Shown: one piece after another, positions 1 to 7,077 of the stretch
How positions within the stretch are numbered: position 1 is the first letter of the stretch
Layout of the letters: the number at the start of each line of letters is the position of its first letter
Assembly: GCA_021731345.1 (NCBI GenBank)
Contig: JAKFXO010000114.1
Coordinates: forward strand, 1 to 14,969
Direction of reading: 5' to 3'
Source of the DNA: Candidatus Peribacterales bacterium
GTDB taxonomy: Bacteria; Patescibacteriota; Gracilibacteria; Peribacterales; Peribacteraceae
Length of the DNA stretch: 14,969 nt
The notes under the pieces: model-generated
Told to the model about the DNA's origin: nothing
What the model saw: the letters and a program-made list of their open reading frames with translations, nothing else
Databases searched by the model: none
Position numbers and translations under genes: made by a program

Positions 1-3000
1 AATGACGGAAAGCCCTGTACCTGGGCTTCGTTCTTTAGCACGTAGGAATTCTGGAAGATACGTAAAGAGTGACAGATCAAATTCTTTCTGATGATCTTGA
101 GAACGATAGAAAACACGTGATGGGAACGACGCATCTCTTGGAAGTCCTGAGATGCGGTCACGCGCGACTCTGCTTTCTCCACTGCCTTGGCGACTACCGG
201 CATTATTTTTACCGCTCATCACATCAAGCGCGGTATCCGGAGGAAGACATGCAAGAACAAGCAGATCGCGAATCGTTTCAAGGATGCTTACTGGCTCATC
301 CAAGGCAATGGTTGCTTTTCCACGAGTAATACCAAACTCTGTCGGTCTGCGTGTACCGGTAAGTAGCCATAACATTTGTTGTGCAGAATTTTTCGTACCA
401 CGAGAGAGAAAATCGCGAAGACTCTCAAAGAGGGCATCGCCTGGCAGCACGTCGGTGAATCCGATAGAGGAGGAGCGATCTGTATCTTTCTCAAGACATA
501 CTCTCTGCTTAAGCGGAGGTAGCACTGACAGGAAAGTAGGAATGGAAGCGGCTCCTTTCTTTGGCTGGTATGTACTCGGAAGCAAATTGATCTTTCCGGC
601 TCGGAAAGAAGCACGAACGATGAACAAAGCAGTTTCATGATTATCGATACCCGATGACGCACCAAGAATTGGAAGGAAGCTTTCCGGAAGAACACCGAGA
701 GACTGCAGAGTCAGAAAATCAGGCACGAGCGGATGAGTAGGTTCTAGGTCACCTGGAAGAACTCCGCCTTCAGTGACACGTTTTGTCTCTGGAATATGCA
801 GAGCACTCTCGATTGCACGAATAGCCTCCTCACGAGTGATCGGCGATGACAAATCCGCAGCCGACCCGATCAGCGTTTCGCGATGAGTATCAATGCCTGC
901 TGCAATCATCGAATAGATCAAGAGCGAGTCTGGCTTGGCGGTATCCAAAGGAATATCGATGAGCGGCAATGTGATAACGAGATTTTTGGCATTGGAGCTC
1001 ACACTGTCCTGAAGACTCTTCAGGTCACGAATGAGCGGAATGCATTGTGTTCTGGAGAGAAGCGTGAAAAATTCTTTGCGGGTGATGAGCTCATCTCGCA
1101 TGTCTACGCCACGAATCACTTTTTGGCCAAAAGCATCTTCCAGTCGCTGCAAGAGCACAACAGCATCTGCTCCTTTTCTTTCAGATGTCGAAGGCGTACC
1201 AATGTCTAGGCAAGGCTTGTAGGACAAAAGATCCGACCTCAGGAATCCAAAGTCTGCAGAAATTTTCTGACCAGTCCTGAGCATGTAGCCTCCAGAAGCG
1301 GTCAGCCCCGTAGGCTCATATCCTTCGATCACCGCAGAGCCAGTATCTGAGAGAATCCAGTAACCACGATCATCGGAAGGAAGAAGATCAAACACCGCCT
1401 GACCTTTGTCGTTGACTGCAATCGTTCTACGAATCGGCTTATCTTCAACGGTTCTACCGGACGCTGTGAATGCGAGACCCTTGAAACCAGCAAGCTCTTT
1501 CGCGCTTCTTCGTCCGTCACCATCAAGGTCTTTGAACGCCGTGACGGTGATGAGGCCTGTGCCAGGAGATGATCCGGTATCGGGACGATTCGTGCGGAAA
1601 TAATTAGCCGAGAGTCCACCGCCGACGGATGGAGTCGGAGGAGGTGATGACCCACCTGGACTGCCACACAATGAATCTACGGTGAATTGCTGTTCGGAAG
1701 CCCATGCAGTTTTAAATCCAGTATCAACAGTAGCTACAGACCAGAAATACGTCAGGCCGCATTCCATGCTCTTAAGGAGAATCGTCCTGCTCTGACCGTT
1801 TGGCATGAGTCGCGAAACCCACAATGGTGAGGCTGTATTACCGGAAACAATGTTATGTGCGCTTGAGCCAGTACCGACTCTCACTTGGTACTGCAGAAGC
1901 TTTGTTGGCGTCTGTGTGTCTGAGCCAGAGCCCCAGTTCAAACGGACAGTATTAGCTGTTGCGTAATACACCGTAATTCTGACTTGGTCGATACGACCAG
2001 CAGCTCCGATTAATAGAAGTGGAATATAGCGAACTGAAAATGCTAAACCAAAGTTTGTTGCATTCACATCTGCCGGAGTGAGGGACAATCCCCATGTATC
2101 AGTCGAACCACCATAGGTAATCACTGCATCAGCCCCACCCCAATCCGCTAGAGCATTCGCTTTCTCGGAACCGACGACAGACCCTCCGTTCACAAGTCGT
2201 ACAGACTGATCAACCACTGTCTCAGCGCTTGGGTTATTCCTTTCAACTTCTGCCTTGATACCAAGAATCGTAGCATTCGATGGAACGGAAAAACCAAGAT
2301 TTGTGAAACGGAAATAGTTGGAAATTCGATCAGCATTTGTGAGGTTGGCAGAGACATAGCTGTTATCACTGGAGTTAGCGAGAGTCATACTAGACCACGC
2401 TATGCTTCCCGTTTCTGTCGTGTTGCTTCCGGCTCCAGATGCATTGATTGTATTTTGCGACTCCGGCGTCATCGTGACTGAAAAGCTGCTCGGCGCTGTG
2501 GGTGCTGTGTTTGCGACAGTAGCTGCCTGATCACTCAAAAGCCTGTCATCGGCAGTTGCACCACTTCTACCAAGTACATAGTCCAAATCTCCATCAGCAT
2601 CCAAATCACCGACGGCCAATGACGTTGATGTTTCATCAATGCCAGAGGCTTGCCAATGACTTGAGAAGCCTCCGAGTCCAGAGTTGAGCCACAGTTCATT
2701 GCCATTCAACACGGGGCCAGGCTCGCTACCAACGTCGAGGAAATCAATATCGCCATCGTTATCAAAGTCAGCAGTTGCAATATCTTGTACGCCATAATTG
2801 TAGACACCTGACTCTGAGTTTGCGGTGAAATTTCCTGTTCCATCATTGAGAGCTACGTTGAAATTTGCAGGGGTTGCATTATTGACTGCATAGATATCAA
2901 TATCCCCATCTCCTTCTACGTCTGCCACTGCAATGGCAGCGACGTTTGAACTTACGACGGCAACGCTACCTTGTTGTACGAATGCTCCAGTGCCACTATT

Positions 3001-3936
3001 TCTATATATACGAAGATTTCCACTGGTATTTCTGAGCGCTAGATCAATATCACCATCACTATCAAAATCTGCTGCAACCATACCTAGCGACCCAGGAAGT
3101 GGCGATGCTGTGAGTGTAAAGTTGCCGTGACCGTCATTGAGATGAAGCGTATTTCGTAACGCACTACTGGCAATAGCGATCAGGTCCATATCTCCATCAG
3201 AGTCTACGTCTGCAATAACAGGCCCTTGGATAGATGCCAATTCCGAGACATAGTTGTATGAGTAACCCGAGCTAAAGGAAAAACTTCCGTTGTTCTTGAT
3301 GACTCCAATTGCATAGCTCGGCGTAGTTTTTGCGTATACAAGATCAATGTCTCCATCACCGTCGATATCAGCGGCTGCAAATTTTGTGAAATTAGTTGAG
3401 ACTCCAGAAATCGAGCCCATGTGGGTAAAGTTGTTTGATCCGATATTGCTGTAGACATCCAAGTTTTGTACCGGAGCACCGGTATCGGTATTTCCTGCGA
3501 TGTAATCCAAGTCTCCATCATTATCAAAGTCAGCCATGACGACGTCGCGCGTATCGTTTGTTTCTGTGCTTGAGCTATGTAACGTAAATGCCATCGCGTA
3601 CACGATGGTCACGAACTGGAAGAACAGAAGTGCGAAGACAATCGTAAAGATCATCGCGATCGCGATCTCTGTTTTACCAGGTAGTCGTGGGTGATACCGC
3701 TCGATATCTCCAAGAGATACAGTCTCAATGCCACGGTAACGAAGAATTGTTTTCCACTCTACGACAAGTGCAGTGAGCAAGAATGCAAGAGCGGCGGCAA
3801 GCGTGAAGAATCCACGGAGTGCGTGCATAGCGGCTAATGCGGATGCACCAGTATCGGTGAGAGAAAACCAAGCGATACCGAGCCCTAGAACGAGCGCTGT
3901 GACGAAGCCTGTGAGAATGTTGTTCTTGGTGATCAA
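1..3936 (-). CDS. Giant membrane-anchored surface protein with seven FG-GAP/VCBS repeats, lectin-like, Fn3-like, SdrD-B-like and SLH-like regions (partial, C-terminus off window)
   Basis: Open for 1312 codons without a stop, running off the left edge. The start is taken as TTG 3936-3934, the first usable start after an in-frame TGA at 3957-3955 and just downstream of a good promoter; the first in-frame ATG (3828) would cut off the first hydrophobic segment. Three hydrophobic segments (about residues 8-27, 34-53, 92-112) anchor the N-terminus. Residues 133-455 hold seven calcium-loop repeats of the form D-x-D-x-D-G-D-x-D, starting at D136, D190, D243, D290, D339, D390 and D444; the fifth has Glu at its third position. 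Seven at about 50-residue spacing fits one seven-bladed beta-propeller. Next come a beta-sandwich, lectin-like module (about 485-650), an Fn3-like domain (about 670-752), a Pro/Gly linker, an SdrD-B-like domain with a DLDGDG loop (about 793-880) and helical SLH-like segments (about 920-1220). Probable adhesion or envelope protein; ligand unknown. The repeat region is AT-richer than neighbouring genes. Confidence 0.85.
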   Translation of the reverse strand, partial: MITKNNILTGFVTALVLGLGIAWFSLTDTGASALAAMHALRGFFTLAAALAFLLTALVVEWKTILRYRGIETVSLGDIERYHPRLPGKTEIAIAMIFTIVFALLFFQFVTIVYAMAFTLHSSSTETNDTRDVVMADFDNDGDLDYIAGNTDTGAPVQNLDVYSNIGSNNFTHMGSISGVSTNFTKFAAADIDGDGDIDLVYAKTTPSYAIGVIKNNGSFSFSSGYSYNYVSELASIQGPVIADVDSDGDMDLIAIASSALRNTLHLNDGHGNFTLTASPLPGSLGMVAADFDSDGDIDLALRNTSGNLRIYRNSGTGAFVQQGSVAVVSSNVAAIAVADVEGDGDIDIYAVNNATPANFNVALNDGTGNFTANSESGVYNYGVQDIATADFDNDGDIDFLDVGSEPGPVLNGNELWLNSGLGGFSSHWQASGIDETSTSLAVGDLDADGDLDYVLGRSGATADDRLLSDQAATVANTAPTAPSSFSVTMTPESQNTINASGAGSNTTETGSIAWSSMTLANSSDNSYVSANLTNADRISNYFRFTNLGFSVPSNATILGIKAEVERNNPSAETVVDQSVRLVNGGSVVGSEKANALADWGGADAVITYGGSTDTWGLSLTPADVNATNFGLAFSVRYIPLLLIGAAGRIDQVRITVYYATANTVRLNWGSGSDTQTPTKLLQYQVRVGTGSSAHNIVSGNTASPLWVSRLMPNGQSRTILLKSMECGLTYFWSVATVDTGFKTAWASEQQFTVDSLCGSPGGSSPPPTPSVGGGLSANYFRTNRPDTGSSPGTGLITVTAFKDLDGDGRRSAKELAGFKGLAFTASGRTVEDKPIRRTIAVNDKGQAVFDLLPSDDRGYWILSDTGSAVIEGYEPTGLTASGGYMLRTGQKISADFGFLRSDLLSYKPCLDIGTPSTSERKGADAVVLLQRLEDAFGQKVIRGVDMRDELITRKEFFTLLSRTQCIPLIRDLKSLQDSVSSNAKNLVITLPLIDIPLDTAKPDSLLIYSMIAAGIDTHRETLIGSAADLSSPITREEAIRAIESALHIPETKRVTEGGVLPGDLEPTHPLVPDFLTLQSLGVLPESFLPILGASSGIDNHETALFIVRASFRAGKINLLPSTYQPKKGAASIPTFLSVLPPLKQRVCLEKDTDRSSSIGFTDVLPGDALFESLRDFLSRGTKNSAQQMLWLLTGTRRPTEFGITRGKATIALDEPVSILETIRDLLVLACLPPDTALDVMSGKNNAGSRQGSGESRVARDRISGLPRDASFPSRVFYRSQDHQKEFDLSLFTYLPEFLRAKERSPGTGLSVI

Positions 3937-3947
3937 ATTTATGTAGA

Positions 3948-3965
3948 TATAATCTCAAGATTATA
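3948..3965. repeat. 18-bp perfect palindrome (8+2+8) over the promoter of the giant surface gene
   Basis: TATAATCT and AGATTATA flank a CA spacer. The right arm, read on the minus strand, is the -10 element of the surface-protein gene, and the palindrome extends to about the predicted transcription start. This is a classical position for a repressor-type operator, although an AT-rich -10 raises the chance of accidental symmetry. The short loop makes an RNA hairpin unlikely. Confidence 0.45.
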
Positions 3966-3968
3966 CCA
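3960..3968 (-). promoter_or_regulatory. Extended -10 promoter for the giant surface protein gene
   Basis: On the minus strand the sequence reads TGgTATAAT: a perfect -10 hexamer with the TG extension. No convincing -35 is seen at 17 bases (TTCTTT), as is usual for extended -10 promoters. It lies 24 bases before the TTG start and 2 bases after the U-tract of the upstream terminator, so the leader would be only about 17 nt. No Shine-Dalgarno sequence lies in that leader. Confidence 0.6.
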
Positions 3969-3969
3969 T

Positions 3970-4003
3970 AAAAAAGCCTTCTAAAGAAGATGTTTTGAAG
4001 CTT
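3970..4003 (-). terminator. Probable intrinsic terminator after mltG
   Basis: Reading leftwards, AAGCTTC pairs with GAAGGCTT (one bulged G) across a 15-nt loop, and the right arm runs into six T residues. An alternative small stem, CTTC/GAAG, sits inside. It begins 23 bases after the mltG stop codon and would end the 6369-7013/mutY/ybaB/mltG transcript. The bulge and A/T-rich stem keep confidence moderate. Confidence 0.45.
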
Positions 4004-4026
4004 CAGACTGTGCCAAAAGCCACTTT

Positions 4027-5043
4027 TTAGCGCCCCAGATACTTGGCCTTGTTCACGTTATGCTCGTCATTGGTCACCGCGTAGCGAATCACACCTGTTT
4101 TATCGTGCAAGTAATACCAGTACTGAGACTCCTTCGGTGACAGCGTTGCGGTGATAGCTGACTCACCAGGATTTGCGATAGGTGACGGTGGAAGACCCTG
4201 CGTTCTTCGGGTGTTATATGCAGAATCCGTCTCAACATCGGCTTTGGTCAAAGCTTCCGTTCGCTTTCCTAAGACATACCGAGTGGTAGCATCCACACCG
4301 AGAACGACGCGGTTCTCAAGCCTTTTCCACAAAATGCCCGCTACCTGCGCGCGCTCTTCATCATGACGAGACTCCTCTTCGACGAGTGAGGCCATCGTGA
4401 CGACCTGATGAAGCGTCTTTCCGGACGCAGCAATCTCAGTAGCATGACCATTCACAATTTTCTTTCGGAATGTACCAAGCATGCGCTCAAGGAAAAACTT
4501 CGGATTGTAGTCCGTTGGTGATACTGAATATGTCTCGGGGAACAGATATCCCTCAAGCTTAGAACCTATCCCCTTTTCACGCGTGCCTGCGGCTTTGAGT
4601 GGCAAAAAATCGAAGGTCTCAAAATCGCATGTGAAAGCGCAATTCAAGATATCGCCGGGCTTGCCGAGCCCCTTCGCCGCCATCAGCTTATCAATATCGG
4701 CAACCGTATAACCCTCTGGTACGGTCACGAAGAACTCTTGGGTTTTTCCGGAATGCAAAATCTCCATTATTTCCGAAGACGTAGACGAAGGACTCACTGC
4801 AAACGAACCTGCTTGCAGCTTGCCAGCAACTCCAGTGACACGTGCATACCACTTAAATACCCACGGCGAACGAATGAGCTGCCTCTCCTCCAAGTGAGCA
4901 GCAATGATGCCAATGGACTCACCGGACTGCACCGTAAATGACTCTTCTTTTGTATTCGAGGAATCGACAGGTGAAAGAGCGTGTCGGAACCACAGTCCAA
5001 ACACGAGCACGCCGATGACGAGAATAAGAATGATGCGGCGCAT
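4027..5043 (-). CDS. mltG: Endolytic murein transglycosylase MltG (YceG-like)
   Basis: 338 residues, the usual MltG length (E. coli about 340). MltG is an inner-membrane enzyme that cuts nascent glycan strands and is thought to release them during peptidoglycan synthesis. One N-terminal membrane segment (about residues 3-20) is followed by a LysM-like subdomain (about 36-100) and the YceG catalytic region. The motif SLVEEES, with E222 as probable catalytic Glu, corresponds to the SIVEKE motif (E218) of the E. coli enzyme; the family's downstream stretch YNTRRTQGLPPSPIANPG and the C-terminal F/Y-T-x-x-x-x-E-H-N-like motif (VTNDEHNVNKAKY) are present. It starts with ATG 10 bases after the ybaB stop codon begins its 3' flank (9-base gap), with only a weak AAAGG upstream, so it is last in the mutY-ybaB-mltG operon. 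A terminator follows. All key parts look intact. Confidence 0.95.
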   Translation of the reverse strand: MRRIILILVIGVLVFGLWFRHALSPVDSSNTKEESFTVQSGESIGIIAAHLEERQLIRSPWVFKWYARVTGVAGKLQAGSFAVSPSSTSSEIMEILHSGKTQEFFVTVPEGYTVADIDKLMAAKGLGKPGDILNCAFTCDFETFDFLPLKAAGTREKGIGSKLEGYLFPETYSVSPTDYNPKFFLERMLGTFRKKIVNGHATEIAASGKTLHQVVTMASLVEEESRHDEERAQVAGILWKRLENRVVLGVDATTRYVLGKRTEALTKADVETDSAYNTRRTQGLPPSPIANPGESAITATLSPKESQYWYYLHDKTGVIRYAVTNDEHNVNKAKYLGR

Positions 5044-5052
5044 AATGCTTGC

Positions 5053-5379
5053 TTAGCCTTTCACTCCAAGTCCGAGCTCGCCCATCACTCCCTGCATACG
5101 TTCTGCGGAGACGATCTGAGCTTTTTTCATGGCACGGTTGAGAGCGTCTTTCAGAAGCTCGCCAATTTTCTCGCGAGCAACATCTGGACCCACCGTAATT
5201 TCGATGATTTCCATGGCAGCCGATACCACCACATGCACTCCGGAAGCCTCGGCTTCCACATGAATGTGCTTGAGCTCTTTTTGAACTTTACTTGCTTGGC
5301 GCTGGAACTTGAACGAGTTTCTGAGTTCGGAGAATGAAGGCATATCTGGAGGGTACCAGCGGTACCGTGAATGCGACAA
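5053..5379 (-). CDS. YbaB/EbfC family nucleoid-associated protein
   Basis: 108 residues, normal for the YbaB/EbfC family of small dimeric DNA-binding proteins that coat the nucleoid. The family pattern is visible: a helical N-terminus with KVQKELKHI followed by a beta region (residues about 40-68, with the family's I-x-x-I-x-V-x-P motif as IIEITVGPD), then a long helix and a Gly-rich end (GVMGELGLG). The start shown is TTG 5379, supported by AAGGAG six bases upstream; an internal ATG (codon 13, 5343) gives an N-terminus closer to the family's usual length but has no Shine-Dalgarno sequence. Only three bases separate it from the mutY stop, so the two are almost certainly co-transcribed. In other bacteria ybaB usually sits between dnaX and recR; here it lies with mutY and mltG instead. 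No dnaX or recR is seen. Confidence 0.85.
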   Translation of the reverse strand: MSHSRYRWYPPDMPSFSELRNSFKFQRQASKVQKELKHIHVEAEASGVHVVVSAAMEIIEITVGPDVAREKIGELLKDALNRAMKKAQIVSAERMQGVMGELGLGVKG

Positions 5380-5382
5380 GCA

Positions 5383-6354
5383 TTACTCCTTCAGACGATA
5401 TTTTTTACCCTTCTTTTCCAGTAGCCCATCCTGAGAAAGTTTGAGAAGCAGGCCATCGAGCCAATCCATATGATCACCCATTGACCAATCTGCGATGGCG
5501 CTACGTCCCACTGCCTCACGTGTGAGGCCTCCTGGGGCATCTCGCAACGCTTCCACGATCTTCCCGCGAAAAATTCTATTTGGCACAAATCGTCCGGCCA
5601 TCATGCGACCGGGTTCTTTCTTGTTCACTTTTTTTGTTCTTGTAATATCTTTTCCATAAGCCATGCATACAGACTGAAGCTGCGTACTCATGAGCTCCCA
5701 CTTAGGACTATTTTTCGTGCACACGATCGAACCAAAGTCCATGAGCGCGGCAAAGAAATCTGCTGATGTCCCTCGGTTCATCAGTAGTGCCTCAGTCATT
5801 ACCTGCTCAGAAAGAGGTAGCAGCTCACGATCTGACTTCTTCCATGTTCCGTCTGGATTTTCTGGCCCTATGAAGAAGCGATGAAGGATGCGCCTGATAT
5901 TCACGTCCATGCACGCGGTAGGAATGCCGAATGCAAAATTCCTGATGGCTCCTGCAGTATAATGTCCAATTCCCGGCAGCTCCTGCAATTCATCCATCTC
6001 TCGAGGAAATTTCCCTCCACGCTTTTCGACAATCTCTCGTGCAGCATCACGAAGTCGAAGAGCGCGATTGTTGTATCCAAGGCCTCTCCACGCTATCAAA
6101 ATTTGGCTGTTAGAAGCCTTAGAAAGGTCTTCTATACGAGGAAATAATTGTACAAATTTTTTGTACAAAATAATGACTCTCGATACCTGCGTCTGTTGCA
6201 ACATCACCTCTGAAACAAGAATGAGATACGCCTTGTGATCAAGATTTTTTTCACGAAGATCGCGCCACGGAAGCGTACGTTTGTGACGCTCAAACCAGTC
6301 CCATATGCCGGTAGAAAATACTCGCACACGCGCAACGTGCTGCATCATGCACAT
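5383..6354 (-). CDS. mutY: MutY-like A/G-specific adenine glycosylase lacking the iron-sulfur cysteines, with a winged-helix-like C-terminus
   Basis: 323 residues of the HhH-GPD superfamily. MutY removes adenine mispaired with 8-oxoguanine. Visible parts: LPWR at 28-31, catalytic E49 in SEVMLQQTQV, helix-hairpin-helix LPGIGHYTAGAI at 126-137, and catalytic D150 in CMDVNIRRILHRF. The E...D pair and QQTQ identify MutY rather than endonuclease III, which has Lys at the hairpin. The C-x6-C-x2-C-x5-C cluster loop is broken: C212 is kept, but the next three positions are W219, M222 and S228 (a stray Cys is at 230). After about residue 240 the NUDIX-like 8-oxoG-recognition domain is not seen; instead residues 249-323 look like a winged helix (IFRGKIVEALRDAPGGLTRE ... 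LLLKLSQDGLLEKKGKKYRL). ATG 6354 is 14 bases after the upstream gene's stop codon; Met3 or Met4 are alternative starts. Fold is secure; loss of the cluster is read directly from the residues. Confidence 0.9.
   Translation of the reverse strand: MCMMQHVARVRVFSTGIWDWFERHKRTLPWRDLREKNLDHKAYLILVSEVMLQQTQVSRVIILYKKFVQLFPRIEDLSKASNSQILIAWRGLGYNNRALRLRDAAREIVEKRGGKFPREMDELQELPGIGHYTAGAIRNFAFGIPTACMDVNIRRILHRFFIGPENPDGTWKKSDRELLPLSEQVMTEALLMNRGTSADFFAALMDFGSIVCTKNSPKWELMSTQLQSVCMAYGKDITRTKKVNKKEPGRMMAGRFVPNRIFRGKIVEALRDAPGGLTREAVGRSAIADWSMGDHMDWLDGLLLKLSQDGLLEKKGKKYRLKE
5386..5391 (-). promoter_or_regulatory. Shine-Dalgarno sequence of the ybaB gene inside the mutY end
   Basis: AAGGAG, formed by the last two sense codons of mutY (Lys-Glu), lies six bases before TTG 5379. 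It is the only strong Shine-Dalgarno sequence found before any gene in the window and supports the TTG start. Because it encodes mutY residues, chance occurrence is possible. Confidence 0.5.
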
Positions 6355-6368
6355 ACCGTATCAGAATT

Positions 6369-7013
6369 TTACTGATCCGAACTCTGGACACGCTCAGAGA
6401 GCATCGTAAGAACTTGGTCACGAACGTTCGACAGCTGTGTTCCGTAGTCCGCTTCGTAGGTGCGCATTCCTGTTTTCAGTTCATCGATAGTCTCAACAGA
6501 CGCCAGTGGATGCGCCCATGCTTCCGGTGGAAATTCTGTGAGGTCCTCATGTGTAAATATCTGTCCATTTCTCAGTCGATGATACGAAAGGTACCCGGCA
6601 CCATCAATAATGTAGAGCTGATCAGTAATCGCTCGTGCTTCACGATGAAAACTATCGGCTTCCTCACGAGCACCCTCCATATACAGAACGTGACATGCCG
6701 TCAGAATTGCCGAAAGCGGCGTCTGCCACCTTTTTGCTTCTGGTCTGAACGTACGGATGAGGTCTTGATGTCCGCAGGCTAGATTCAGCTCTCGAAGTGG
6801 GCATGTGTTCCGCGTAATACCAGAACAAGGATCATCGTGTTCCCCTTCGCATAGAATAATCCTGAGGGATTCAAGTTTGGATCGAAGCTCTGCAATCGTC
6901 GTCCTTGCGAAAAGTGCCTGCATTTCAGGAGCACTCAAAGTTGTGTCATCAGGATCATGGATGCACAAACGGTCGATCGCATCCCACACTCTGGTGTCCT
7001 GTGTCAAAGTCAT
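6369..7013 (-). CDS. Hypothetical protein with a Cys/His cluster, first gene of the mutY-ybaB-mltG group
   Basis: 214 residues; I do not recognise a family. The protein is soluble, with no signal peptide or membrane segment. Its N-terminal 50 residues are predicted-helical and acidic. A run of potential metal ligands lies in the middle: C55, H59, C63, C71, C80 and H82 (C-x3-H-x3-C-x7-C-x8-C-G-H), followed by an Arg-rich helix and, near residues 150-175, an aromatic-rich loop (DGAGYLSYHRL ... FTHEDLTEFPPEAW). C17 and C107 are isolated. This could be a zinc-binding protein, but the ligand pattern matches no zinc finger I know, so that is inference. ATG 7013 has no Shine-Dalgarno sequence, and an 18-bp palindrome sits 11 bases upstream. 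The 14-base gap to mutY suggests co-transcription and a possible link to DNA repair or nucleoid function, unproven. Confidence 0.7.
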   Translation of the reverse strand: MTLTQDTRVWDAIDRLCIHDPDDTTLSAPEMQALFARTTIAELRSKLESLRIILCEGEHDDPCSGITRNTCPLRELNLACGHQDLIRTFRPEAKRWQTPLSAILTACHVLYMEGAREEADSFHREARAITDQLYIIDGAGYLSYHRLRNGQIFTHEDLTEFPPEAWAHPLASVETIDELKTGMRTYEADYGTQLSNVRDQVLTMLSERVQSSDQ

Positions 7014-7024
7014 AGGCGCGGGAT

Positions 7025-7042
7025 TTTGACAGCACTGTCAAA
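7025..7042. repeat. 18-bp perfect palindrome (8+2+8), probable operator before the 6369-7013 gene
   Basis: TTTGACAG and CTGTCAAA flank a CA spacer. It ends 11 bases before ATG 7013. It shares the half-site GACAG/CTGTC with the palindrome at 9712-9726 before the TraG-like gene, pointing to one DNA-binding protein. It contains a TTGACA sequence on the minus strand but no -10 fits before the gene. As RNA it can form a seven-pair stem with a four-base loop, but lacks a U-tract, so it is not a terminator. Confidence 0.5.
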
Positions 7043-7077
7043 CCTGCGCAATACCTACAGAACGTCTGAGACTCTGT

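Noticed and set aside
152..640. Plus-strand 162-residue frame in the left region
   Set aside because: Opposite the giant surface gene, which is open in one frame through 1312 codons with recognisable domains.
2572..3540. Tandem DNA repeat or CRISPR-like array
   Set aside because: The periodicity is at protein level (FG-GAP loops, about 150 bases), with diverged DNA and intact reading frame.
3948..3953. TATAAT on the plus strand
   Set aside because: A by-product of the palindrome; no gene lies downstream on that strand.
7025..7042. Palindrome as a LexA/SOS box
   Set aside because: Half-sites are in the opposite order to CTGT-N8-ACAG, and it does not match the Bacillus CGAAC-N4-GTTCG form.
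7057..7077. Hairpin ACAGA...TCTGT just after the ATPase stop codon
   Set aside because: Five outer pairs with a bulge and no U-tract; not a convincing terminator.
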